DNA from: JAVWJP01 sp036638975
GTDB lineage: Bacteria; Bacillota; Clostridia; Oscillospirales; Ruminococcaceae
Length of the DNA: 18,373 nucleotides
Direction: 5' to 3'
Assembly: GCA_036638975.1 (NCBI GenBank)
Contig: JAVWJP010000026.1
Coordinates: 1-18,373, forward strand
The number at the start of each line of letters is the position of its first letter. Within the stretch, counting starts at the first letter, position 1. Positions 1-7,021 of the stretch are shown here, one piece after another. The position numbers were made by a program, and so were the translations under genes. Under the pieces are notes generated by a model. The model ran no database searches. It saw only the letters and a program-made list of their open reading frames with translations, and was not told the origin of the DNA.

Positions 1-1309
1 AGCCCTTGCCTGCCGCACCTGCGCGCGCCGCTTCTACGGCTGCGTTAAGTGCTAAGATATTTGTCTGGAAGGCTATATCCTCTATGGTTTTTATAACCTT
101 GCCTATTTCCTGTGAAGATGTGCTTATCTCACCCATTGCAACAATAAGCTCCTGCATTTTTTTGTTGCTGTTTGAAACTTCGTTGCCTGCATTGTTTGTT
201 CTAATGCTTGCATTTTTGGCGTTTTCGGCGTTGCTGCGCACCTGCTGAGAAATCTCGTTAATTGTGGCTGCAAGCTCTTCTACAGATGAAGCCTGCTCGG
301 TTGCACCCTGAGAAAGTGCCTGTGCGCCGCTGGAAACTTGGTCAGAGCCGCTGGAAACTTGGTCAGATGCTTGATTAATTTGCCCTAAGGTATCGTTAAA
401 GGAATCAAGTATGCTTAAAATGGATTTTTGAAGCGCTACAAAGTCGCCCTTATACTCCATAGTGGAGGTAACTGTTAAATCTCCCTCTGCTACCTTACTT
501 AACCCCATGCCTATGTCGTCTATGGCAGCCTTTAAGAAGTCTGTGGTAGATTTAAGCGAGCCTAGCATAATGCCAACCTCGTCTTTTGTGGTAGCTTCCG
601 GCACTTCTGTATGTAAGTCGCCCTCCGAGAGCAAAACAAGGCGTTTTGCACAGGCTTTTACAGGTCTTGAAATTCCGTTTGAAACTGAAAGCGCCAGGAA
701 TATTGCAATTGCGGTAGAAATTACCATGATGATAATTATCACAATCATACCAAAACGCGATTGAGCTGTCAGTGATTCTGAAACCTGGTTGCCCATTTTA
801 ACATTAAGAGTCATAAGCTCTTGCCCTGCATCTGTACACACCAAAAGATACGGGCGTGCTTCTTGGCGGAATACCGTAAGTGCCTCGTCATTTTTATTTT
901 GCAACCCTAAGCTTACAGCTTTGTCGCGGGCTGCTATATATTTTGGCATAGCCTCATCTATCTTTGCAAAAAGCGTACGCTCATCAGGACTTTGTGCCTT
1001 TTCTCTTGCTTTTTCAAGTGATTCAAGTGTTAAGGTCTTTGCAATTTCAAGCTCTGCCTGAGCAGCTTTTATTTCTTCGGCATCTGTTAGTATAATTATG
1101 TCGCGCACCATAGCCCCGCCTTTGTTTAGGTAAGCGTTATAATTACCTATATCTCCCTGTACAAAGCCGTTTTTAACAAGTGCGTTGCTGTATTGTGTAT
1201 CGACCGTATTGAGCAGTACAAGCCCAACCAAACCTGCAATACTTGAAACTATTACGACTGCAACAAATGCAATAATAAGTCTTTTTGCAATTTTCATGTT
1301 TTTAAACAT
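1..1309 (-). CDS. Methyl-accepting chemotaxis protein, C-terminus cut by window edge
   Basis: A membrane chemoreceptor that would sense a ligand outside the cell and control CheA through CheW. I translated 436 residues from the ATG at 1309. They show TM1 (about 11-33), an extracellular segment of about 150 residues resembling a four-helix-bundle 4HB_MCP sensor, TM2 (about 186-207), a HAMP domain (about 208-260), a second HAMP-like stretch with the VAEGDLTV motif (about 261-310), and the start of the cytoplasmic coiled coil ending in AFQTNILALNAAVEAARAG. The gene runs off the window before the hairpin tip is complete, so the rest of the signalling domain is missing here and its class cannot be assigned. 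The ATG at 1309 has GGGGAG about 7 bases upstream; the in-frame ATG at 1315 is only 1 base from it and is less likely. The gene lies 31 bp downstream of cheW, probably in one transcript. Confidence 0.95.
   Translation of the reverse strand, partial: MFKNMKIAKRLIIAFVAVVIVSSIAGLVGLVLLNTVDTQYSNALVKNGFVQGDIGNYNAYLNKGGAMVRDIIILTDAEEIKAAQAELEIAKTLTLESLEKAREKAQSPDERTLFAKIDEAMPKYIAARDKAVSLGLQNKNDEALTVFRQEARPYLLVCTDAGQELMTLNVKMGNQVSESLTAQSRFGMIVIIIIMVISTAIAIFLALSVSNGISRPVKACAKRLVLLSEGDLHTEVPEATTKDEVGIMLGSLKSTTDFLKAAIDDIGMGLSKVAEGDLTVTSTMEYKGDFVALQKSILSILDSFNDTLGQINQASDQVSSGSDQVSSGAQALSQGATEQASSVEELAATINEISQQVRSNAENAKNASIRTNNAGNEVSNSNKKMQELIVAMGEISTSSQEIGKVIKTIEDIAFQTNILALNAAVEAARAGAAGKG
326..367. repeat. 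Perfect 21-bp tandem duplication inside the chemoreceptor
   Basis: Positions 326-346 and 347-367 are identical 21-base units in direct tandem. They encode two copies of the heptad SDQVSSG (residues 315-321 and 322-328 of the chemoreceptor), in the coiled coil just after the HAMP region. The length is exactly one coiled-coil heptad, so the reading frame and helical register are preserved. Confidence 0.95.
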
Positions 1310-1340
1310 ATTCATTCTCCCCTAATTTTTAAAATTAAAG

Positions 1341-1847
1341 CTAACTCACTGCCTCAGCAAACATTTCAAGCTCATCTGCACCCACTATTTTTCGCGTGTC
1401 CATAAGCAACACTACTTTTTCTTCAAGCTTGCCTATGCCCGTAATATAACCGTCTGTAACACCCGCCATATGCGGCGGCGGCGCAATAAGGTCATCGTCT
1501 ATAACTATAACTGCATCGACTTCATCTACAATAAAACCAACAAAGTTTTCGTTGATATTTGTGACGATTATACAGGTGCGTTCGTTATATTCAACCTCTT
1601 GCTTGCCAAGACGCAATCGTACGTCTATAAGCGGAATAATGGAGCCGCGCAGGTTTATAATGCCCTTAGCATAATAAGGAAACTCCGGTATAGCCGTTAC
1701 ATTTTGTATGCCGACTATTTGGACAACATGCGCTATTGGGACGCCAAGTAATTGACCATCTGTCCAAAAGGTAAGATATTTGCCGTCCATTTCGCTGGTA
1801 TCGGTTTTAGCTGACTGCACACTGCTTAAAGAATTTAAATCCGCCAT
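1341..1847 (-). CDS. cheW: CheW chemotaxis adaptor
   Basis: A cytoplasmic scaffold that links chemoreceptors to the CheA kinase. The 168-residue product is a single CheW domain after a short polar N-terminal tail of about 20 residues. Recognisable CheW blocks are YLTFWTDGQLLGVPI near the start, the conserved KGIINLRGSIIPLIDVR core, and the GFIVDEVDAV segment. Length is in the usual CheW range, slightly long because of the tail. The start at 1847 has a strong AGGAGGGG about 5 bases upstream. No CheA, CheB, CheR or CheY is present in the window, so this looks like a receptor-plus-coupling-protein module that feeds a core chemotaxis array encoded elsewhere. It is co-oriented with, and 31 bp upstream of, the receptor gene. 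Confidence 0.95.
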   Translation of the reverse strand: MADLNSLSSVQSAKTDTSEMDGKYLTFWTDGQLLGVPIAHVVQIVGIQNVTAIPEFPYYAKGIINLRGSIIPLIDVRLRLGKQEVEYNERTCIIVTNINENFVGFIVDEVDAVIVIDDDLIAPPPHMAGVTDGYITGIGKLEEKVVLLMDTRKIVGADELEMFAEAVS

Positions 1848-1897
1848 TTTACCCCTCCTATTTTTAAAACTGGAAAATTTGTCTATTATTTAGCGCT

Positions 1898-1927
1898 ATT
1901 ATATTTGTAATTGCGTAATATCAGTAA
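1898..1927 (-). promoter_or_regulatory. Possible sigma-A promoter for cheW-mcp
   Basis: On the minus strand a perfect TATAAT (plus-strand 1898-1903) lies 18 bases downstream of TTACTG (1922-1927), about 50 bp upstream of the cheW start. The -10 is consensus and the -35 is poor. The region is very AT-rich, so chance matches are likely. Confidence 0.3.
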
Positions 1928-1928
1928 T

Positions 1929-1955
1929 AATATGGCAAATTTATATAAAGATTAG
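1929..1955 (-). promoter_or_regulatory. Possible sigma-D/sigma-28-like promoter for cheW-mcp
   Basis: Minus-strand CTAA (1952-1955), a 15-base spacer, then GCCATATT (1929-1936). This resembles the motility/chemotaxis sigma-28 pattern (TAAA, 15 bases, GCCGATAT) with mismatches in both boxes. It is worth noting only because the genes downstream are chemotaxis genes. Confidence 0.2.
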
Positions 1956-2076
1956 ACTAATTATAGTTCGTTTTAGTTAATTTGTCTAGTGGTTTATGGT
2001 GGTTTAGGCTTACTATTAAATATATATTTTTTTACAGCTGTACTTGCATAATGTTTTACCCTTTTGCTTAATTTCA

Positions 2077-2424
2077 TTATTTTTCTTCCAGCTTTTTTAA
2101 CAGCTCAAGCTGTGCCGTAAGCTCTGAGTAAGATGCCTCTAAGCTTGAGTAATTGGCAGCCCGTAAATCATCAACAATGCTGTAAACTACAGTACAAAGC
2201 GGTGACAGCCCCATATTAGAGGTAATACCCTTTAGCGTATGTGCGCACTCAAAGGCTTTTTTATAGTCTTTTTCGGCAATTGCCTCGCCCAACATAGAGA
2301 AAGCCCTGTCGCTTAAAAAAGAACTAAAGCAAGCTTCGTATAAATCAACATCGTCCAAAAAGCGCGCCATTGCCCCGTCCATATCCGCACCATATTCCCT
2401 TAGCTTCTCAATTATTTCATACAT
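2077..2424 (-). CDS. Hpt-domain phosphotransfer protein
   Basis: A stand-alone histidine phosphotransfer protein, the likely partner that takes phosphate from the receiver domain of the hybrid kinase encoded just upstream. The 115-residue product contains the Hpt box AHTLKGITSNMG, with phospho-acceptor His62, in an all-helical setting. A longer reading from 2499 is possible (140 residues) but would overlap the kinase gene by 71 bp. The ATG at 2424 starts 4 bases after the kinase stop, has GGGGA about 8 bases upstream inside the end of the kinase gene, and gives a normal Hpt length, so it is preferred. Tight linkage implies translational coupling with the kinase. No dedicated output response regulator is encoded nearby, so the final target of the phosphorelay is unknown. 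Confidence 0.9.
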   Translation of the reverse strand: MYEIIEKLREYGADMDGAMARFLDDVDLYEACFSSFLSDRAFSMLGEAIAEKDYKKAFECAHTLKGITSNMGLSPLCTVVYSIVDDLRAANYSSLEASYSELTAQLELLKKLEEK

Positions 2425-2428
2425 TTGT

Positions 2429-5400
2429 TTATTCCCCGTTCTTTGCCATAAGCTGGCAGAGCGTTTTATAAAGTATTTCTGAATCAATTGGTTTTGCAAG
2501 ATGTGCGTTCATTCCGGCAGATTTAGATTTTAACACGTCCTCATCAAAGGCATTGGCAGACATTGCTATTATAGGCACTGCTTTTGCCCACGCATTATCA
2601 AGGCTTCTTATACATTTTGCCGCTTGCAGACCGTCCATCACAGGCATTCTGATATCCATTAAAATGGCATCGTAGCTCTTTGGTGCATGGGTAAACATAT
2701 TAAGACCTACTTCTCCGTTTTCGGCAATATCTACGCTTGCGTTTTTAAACTCCAGCAGCTTTTTTGCTACTATAATGTTGAGATTATGGTCTTCTACAAG
2801 TAAAATATTTTTGCCGCTGAAGTCATATACCTTGCACTGAGTTGATACAGCCTCCGCAGCGGTTGGTTCTTCTTCATCGGTATGAATACCAAGCGGAATA
2901 GTTACCGTAAATGTTGTTCCCTCGCCAAGCTTGCTTTCAACAAAAATATCTCCGCCCATAAGCATTGCAAGGTTTTTTGATATAGCAAGCCCTAAGCCGC
3001 TGCCGCCGTATTCAGAGCTGGTGCTGCTGTGCTCTTGAGAAAAAGGCTCGAAGATATTCGGCAAGAATTTTTCATTTATGCCTATTCCCGTATCACTTAT
3101 CTTAAAGCAAATGTTTGCTTTTTCTTCACTTGTGTCAAGCTGAGATATCTCAAGGCTTACAGTGCCGCCGCTTGGGGTAAATTTAATGGCATTAGAAATA
3201 ATGTTGATTAAAATTTGCTGAAGCCGTGTGCTGTCACCAATATAGCTGCTGTTGCATTCCTTACATTTGTGTACAATATAGGTAACGGATTTTGCTTCAG
3301 CCTGTGCACTAATAAGGGTGTCTATAGTACCTAATAGCTGTTGACAGACTATTACCCCGTTTTTGAGGTTGATTTTTCCTCTTTCAATTCTTGACATATC
3401 CAGAATATCATTTAGAAGTGTAAGCAGGTATTGCGACGCATACAGCGACTTTTCAATGCTGTTTGCCGCAATAGCTTTGTTGTCTAAGCTTTTTAGTGCA
3501 ATTTGTGACATTCCTATAATTGCATTCATCGGTGTTCTTATTTCGTGGCTGATGCGCGATAAAAATTCAGATTTTGCGGCATTTGCGCTCTCTGCCATTT
3601 TTACTGCCGCAACAAGCTCTTTGTTTCTTCGTTCCTGCTCCTCCACGGCAGCTGTTATATCAACTCGTGTCATTAAAAAGCTTTTTTCTTCGCTGTTGAT
3701 ATAGCAAAAACGCAGTTGCTTTTGCAGTATTACTCCCTGTGCATTGGGTACTGCATAAAAAATATTGTATACTCCATGGGCATCAAGCTGGTGAATAATG
3801 TTTTTAAGCGTAAATTCTTTAATAACACGGTTAATATCATTGTGGCATATATAGTTGCGAAGATATTCTTGTGTTTCGTGCTCAAAATGTTCACTTTCAT
3901 TGGCATAAATGTTGTCAAGCTCCTTTTCGCTGTAGCGAATAGCCGAGTTTCGCAGTGCGTCCACCACCACCAAAAAATCGTAGTCTGTTTTAACAATGGC
4001 GTTCATAACATTTTGCATTGTTTTTTCGTTTGTAATATTTTTTGAATATACAAAAGCAACTATGTCGTCGTCTTCAGGTCTTTTCATCATGTGGGCAGTC
4101 ACAACCGTTGAGTATACGCGCCCCTCAATTTTCCTTGCCAATTCCATTGACAAAGTCGTTTCGCCGTTTGCAAAATGCTGTAATAATGAATCGCGGTTAA
4201 AAACCGTAGCGAAGCGGTCGTGCATTTCTTTTGTTGTAAGCTCTGTGTATACTGTGTCAAAATATTCCTGTGCCGTTTTTGCAGCATTCATATTTTCTGT
4301 AACCTTTGAAAAATTGCTTTTGCAGTCCAATATAATGTTTTTTGTTAAATTTACATTTATAGATGCCATAGTTGCGCTTTGCATGGCTTTGCGGTAAGAT
4401 ACTTCATCGCTATATCGCTTTTCGGCATCTTTCTCTTTTGTAACGTCGCGCCCTACGCAGTATGCCTTGACAGGCTTTTTGTTTTCGTCAAAAATATTGG
4501 TGTATATGACGCGCTCACACCAAAAATCGGTGTCGCGCTGCTCGCGAATCCAAAGGTCTGAGCTAACTTCCTTTACTCCCTCTTTTAACTTTTTAATCAT
4601 GTCAAAAAACAGAACTGCACTGTCCTCGCGTATGTGCCCCTCTGCAACCACAGAGTGCAGATAATTGGGAATGACGGTATTTTGAGGGCTTACTTTTGGA
4701 GAGGTCGAAAAAATCGTCATAGTGTCTGCGCTGTAGTTATACTCCCAAATGTTTATGTTAGAGGCTTTAATTGCGGCAGAATAGCGAAACTGGCTTTCGC
4801 GAAGCGCCTGTTCTATTTTAATTTGTTCGTTTACATCGGTGAAAACGGTATATAAAACAGGGGTTCCGTCCTGCCCCGTAACCACTTGCCCCGAAACACG
4901 CAGCCAGCGGTAGTCGCCGCTTTTTTGAAGAACACGGTGGGTGTACTCAAACTTGCGCTTTTCGGCATATGCCTCGCTTACGGCATCAAGTAACCCCTGT
5001 ATGTCATCGGGATGAAATATATCAAGGGTGGATTTGCGGGTTACCTCGCAATATTCTTCTTTAGTCATGCCGCAAAGCTCATACACACGGTTGCTTATAA
5101 AAATAGGCGAAAATTCGGCATTTAAGCGGTACATTCCCACACCGCCGGGGATAGAATTTATAAGGTCTTCATATTTTTTTACGCCGGCAACAATAGTTGC
5201 TTCCATCTGTTTTTGCTCTGTTATGTCGGTGTAATAGGCAAATATAAGTTCATTTCCATTTTCATCATAGGTGTGCCGCGAATTTTGGCTAACCCAGATT
5301 AAGCTGCCGTCTTTTTTTATTATGCGGTAAGCTATGCTAAAAGGCTCAAATTTGCCGCTTCTTGTAGCAGAGGCGCATTTTAGCATTGTTAAATCCTCAG

Positions 5401-5590
5401 GGCAGACAAAGTTCCATGCAGAGCCGTTATAACTACTTATAAGTTCATTATCATCATCAAAGCCCAGCATATCAGTAAACATTTTATTTGCAAAAAGAAT
5501 AGGAAGGTCATGGGCTGCGGCGACAATAATTAGACCTATGGGCATAGAAAGTGCCATAAAATCAGATTCGATTTCTACAAGTTTTTTCAT
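2429..5590 (-). CDS. Multi-PAS hybrid sensor histidine kinase with receiver domain
   Basis: A 1053-residue phosphorelay kinase. Order: PAS (about 15-130, ending in FAYYTDITEQK), PAS/PAC (about 140-258, ending in YTVFTDVNEQ), a third PAS-like domain (about 265-390, ending in YCVGRDVTKEK), two divergent sensory segments with PAS/PAC-like ends (about 395-520 and 530-650), a short coiled coil, HisKA with SHEIRTPMNAIIGMS (phospho-His682), HATPase_c with N-box (Asn796, Asn800), DTGIGI (Asp833), FEPF and GSGLGLAISK (863-872), and a C-terminal receiver with LLVEDH, phospho-acceptor Asp979 in LMDIRMPVMDG and Lys1033 in AKPI. No transmembrane segment or signal peptide is visible, so it should be cytoplasmic and sense internal signals. 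The start at 5590 has AAGGAG 10 bases upstream. All catalytic boxes are intact. The ligand is not predictable from the sequence. Confidence 0.95.
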   Translation of the reverse strand: MKKLVEIESDFMALSMPIGLIIVAAAHDLPILFANKMFTDMLGFDDDNELISSYNGSAWNFVCPEDLTMLKCASATRSGKFEPFSIAYRIIKKDGSLIWVSQNSRHTYDENGNELIFAYYTDITEQKQMEATIVAGVKKYEDLINSIPGGVGMYRLNAEFSPIFISNRVYELCGMTKEEYCEVTRKSTLDIFHPDDIQGLLDAVSEAYAEKRKFEYTHRVLQKSGDYRWLRVSGQVVTGQDGTPVLYTVFTDVNEQIKIEQALRESQFRYSAAIKASNINIWEYNYSADTMTIFSTSPKVSPQNTVIPNYLHSVVAEGHIREDSAVLFFDMIKKLKEGVKEVSSDLWIREQRDTDFWCERVIYTNIFDENKKPVKAYCVGRDVTKEKDAEKRYSDEVSYRKAMQSATMASINVNLTKNIILDCKSNFSKVTENMNAAKTAQEYFDTVYTELTTKEMHDRFATVFNRDSLLQHFANGETTLSMELARKIEGRVYSTVVTAHMMKRPEDDDIVAFVYSKNITNEKTMQNVMNAIVKTDYDFLVVVDALRNSAIRYSEKELDNIYANESEHFEHETQEYLRNYICHNDINRVIKEFTLKNIIHQLDAHGVYNIFYAVPNAQGVILQKQLRFCYINSEEKSFLMTRVDITAAVEEQERRNKELVAAVKMAESANAAKSEFLSRISHEIRTPMNAIIGMSQIALKSLDNKAIAANSIEKSLYASQYLLTLLNDILDMSRIERGKINLKNGVIVCQQLLGTIDTLISAQAEAKSVTYIVHKCKECNSSYIGDSTRLQQILINIISNAIKFTPSGGTVSLEISQLDTSEEKANICFKISDTGIGINEKFLPNIFEPFSQEHSSTSSEYGGSGLGLAISKNLAMLMGGDIFVESKLGEGTTFTVTIPLGIHTDEEEPTAAEAVSTQCKVYDFSGKNILLVEDHNLNIIVAKKLLEFKNASVDIAENGEVGLNMFTHAPKSYDAILMDIRMPVMDGLQAAKCIRSLDNAWAKAVPIIAMSANAFDEDVLKSKSAGMNAHLAKPIDSEILYKTLCQLMAKNGE

Positions 5591-5894
5591 TTGATTAATT
5601 CTCCTTTTACAAAAAGCTTTTCAGTTGAAACCACATATTCCGCCTGTATGCTAAAATATTAGTCGATAATTTTAAGCGCTTTATATATACGCAATGTTAC
5701 TGTACAGAATAATATATAAATTTTAAATTATAAGCTTTTTACAATATTGCATTCATACTTAAATTATAAGCAGTTAGCTAAATAATGTCAATAAAATACA
5801 CAAAAAGTATACTATCGGCAGCTAATTATTTGTCATTATTGCTTGAGTAAAGCTGTATGCACTTTTAATTGTAAGATAATAAAAGCAGTACATA

Positions 5895-5938
5895 AAAAAT
5901 AAGCCGACAAAGCATTAAAGCTTGACAGGCTTATTTTT
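5895..5938. terminator. Bidirectional intrinsic terminator
   Basis: Perfect 11-base arms AAAAATAAGCC (5895-5905) and GGCTTATTTTT (5928-5938) enclose a 22-base loop that has a small inner AAGC/GCTT stem. T-runs follow the GC part on both strands. It lies downstream of the GntR gene on the minus strand and would insulate it from the kinase promoter region. Confidence 0.75.
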
Positions 5939-6032
5939 AAATTATTGTGTTTAAAGCTTACATATATAAGGTAAGAAAGCCGGTACTATTGCATGACTAA
6001 TGTCTGCTTAAAGCGTTCAAAATATGTAATGG

Positions 6033-6060
6033 CAAGGCTTACCTGCACAGGTAAGCCTTG
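6033..6060. repeat. Perfect palindrome: 13-base arms, 2-base centre
   Basis: CAAGGCTTACCTG (6033-6045) and its exact reverse complement (6048-6060) are separated by two bases. It lies 23 bp past the stop codon of the GntR gene. Neither side has an immediate T-run, so it is not a standard intrinsic terminator. It could be a 3'-end stabilising hairpin, a degenerate terminator or a protein-binding site. Confidence 0.85.
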
Positions 6061-6083
6061 TATGGAAGAAACATCATCTGTGG

Positions 6084-6758
6084 CTAATTTTCCCCTTGCA
6101 CAAAAGAAGGTATAAAGGTATCATAAAATTCCATGGTTTTTTCAAGATGAGTGCGAAGCAAATTTTCCAGTGACAAAACATTGCCCTTTTCTAAATATTC
6201 ATACATCAGCTTGTGCTCGTGCAGTGCCAAACGGTGGCGCTCCATAGGGTGGTTTGAGCAGGAGTACACATAGAATGCAAACCCAACGCCAAAAAGTATA
6301 TTGTAGAGGTCTATAAGCTTTTCGTTTTCTGTAAGCTCTATAAACGCGCCATGGTAAATTTGCTCTAGGTGTGTTGCCTCAACATAGTCGTATGTTTGAA
6401 TGCTTTCCAGCTTTTTAAGTACCTCCAGCATGTTTTTTTGTATATCACGGTGTTTTGAAAAGTTTTCTACAGCTTGCTTTGCAGCAAACACTTCCATCAT
6501 AATTCTACAGTCCATTATGTCATGTATCTCTTTTAAGGTAAGCCTTTTTACCATGAACCCACGTCTTGGCAAAGCAATCATCAGCCCCTCGGCAACTAAA
6601 CGGTTTAGCGCCTCTTTGACAGGTGTAGGGCTTATTGACAGGCTTTGAGCAAGCTGTCCGACTATAATTTTCTCGCCGGGCTGCAAACCGCCGGTGAACA
6701 AACGATGTTTAATTTCTTCATATGCCCATTCCAGCAATGACACTGGTCTTTCTTCCAT
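6084..6758 (-). CDS. GntR-family (FadR/FCD subfamily) transcriptional regulator
   Basis: A 224-residue DNA-binding regulator, divergent from the catabolic operon and its likely local controller. The N-terminal winged helix-turn-helix covers about residues 8-70 (GQLAQSLSISPTPVKEALNRL is the typical GntR recognition region, followed by the RRGFMV wing). The C-terminal all-helical FCD domain (about 78-215) has the metal-site pattern of the family: Glu132 and His136, His182, His204. Asp is usual where Glu132 stands. FCD domains commonly bind carboxylic or sugar acids, which suits a uronate operon. An upstream in-frame ATG would add 50 residues (to 6908) rich in aromatic and hydrophobic residues. 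The ATG at 6758 is preferred because AAGGAGG sits 8 bases upstream and the protein then begins just before the winged helix, as is normal for the family. Confidence 0.93.
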   Translation of the reverse strand: MEERPVSLLEWAYEEIKHRLFTGGLQPGEKIIVGQLAQSLSISPTPVKEALNRLVAEGLMIALPRRGFMVKRLTLKEIHDIMDCRIMMEVFAAKQAVENFSKHRDIQKNMLEVLKKLESIQTYDYVEATHLEQIYHGAFIELTENEKLIDLYNILFGVGFAFYVYSCSNHPMERHRLALHEHKLMYEYLEKGNVLSLENLLRTHLEKTMEFYDTFIPSFVQGEN

Positions 6759-6810
6759 TGCAAAAACCTCCTTAATAAATATAGAAGCATAAAAAATAGC
6801 TGTTTTTATG

Positions 6811-6840
6811 GGTATAATAAGTACAGTTTTGTATAAGCAA
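6811..6840 (-). promoter_or_regulatory. Possible promoter of the GntR gene
   Basis: On the minus strand TTGCTT (6835-6840) precedes TATTAT (6814-6819) by 15 bases, or TATACC (6811-6816) by 18 bases. It lies 53-82 bp upstream of the chosen start. Both pairings are imperfect. A consensus TTGACA further upstream (reverse complement at 6894-6899) has no good -10 at normal spacing. Confidence 0.35.
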
Positions 6841-6866
6841 ACGTAAAAAATGTCGCCAAATGCTAG

Positions 6867-6913
6867 ATTGTTTGATTTTTCACAATGATTTTTGTCAATA
6901 TAGTACAAAAATC
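6867..6913. promoter_or_regulatory. Candidate regulator-binding region in the divergent spacer
   Basis: Two inverted repeats lie side by side between the two divergent promoters: ATTGT (6867-6871) with ACAAT (6882-6886), and GATTTTTGT (6887-6895) with its exact reverse complement ACAAAAATC (6905-6913), with a 9-base spacer. A further GATTTTT at 6874-6880 makes a direct repeat with 6887-6893. The position suits an operator for the adjacent GntR protein, but no family consensus operator is matched. Confidence 0.4.
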
Positions 6914-6939
6914 TACAGTTTAATTAGAGGAATACACTA

Positions 6940-6968
6940 TTGTTTTATTTTACGCTATTTGCTATAAT
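6940..6968 (+). promoter_or_regulatory. Promoter of the catabolic operon
   Basis: TTGTTT (6940-6945), a 17-base spacer, and a perfect TATAAT (6963-6968) preceded by TGC, giving an extended -10. The start of transcription would be near 6975, leaving a leader of about 47 bases before the first gene. This is the best promoter match in the window. Confidence 0.75.
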
Positions 6969-7021
6969 AAAGCAAGAGATTTTAAATTTTAAATTTAATT
7001 TAATCTAAGGGAGAAAACAAT

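Larger units (their letters stand above)
5591..6083. other. Non-coding spacer of about 490 bp
   Basis: This AT-rich stretch lies between the hybrid kinase start and the GntR regulator stop. It must carry the kinase promoter, but no convincing -35/-10 pair stands out. It holds a bidirectional terminator (5895-5938), a perfect palindrome (6033-6060), and a 13-base direct repeat, TTAAATTATAAGC, at 5723-5735 and 5759-5771. I see no protein-coding gene with a ribosome binding site and no recognisable riboswitch or RNA gene. Confidence 0.7.

Noticed and set aside
2425..2499. Longer Hpt gene start at 2499 overlapping the kinase by 71 bp
   Set aside because: The ATG at 2424 follows the kinase stop directly, has its own GGGGA site and yields a normal Hpt length. 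The extra 25 residues are the kinase end read in another frame.
6759..6908. A 50-codon in-frame extension upstream of the GntR gene
   Set aside because: It lacks a ribosome binding site, has an unusual composition, covers the likely regulator promoter and puts the winged helix too far from the N-terminus. The ATG at 6758 has AAGGAGG at proper spacing.
6978..7005. An A/T-only imperfect palindrome in the operon leader
   Set aside because: The dyad matches only about half its positions and is expected in such AT-rich sequence.
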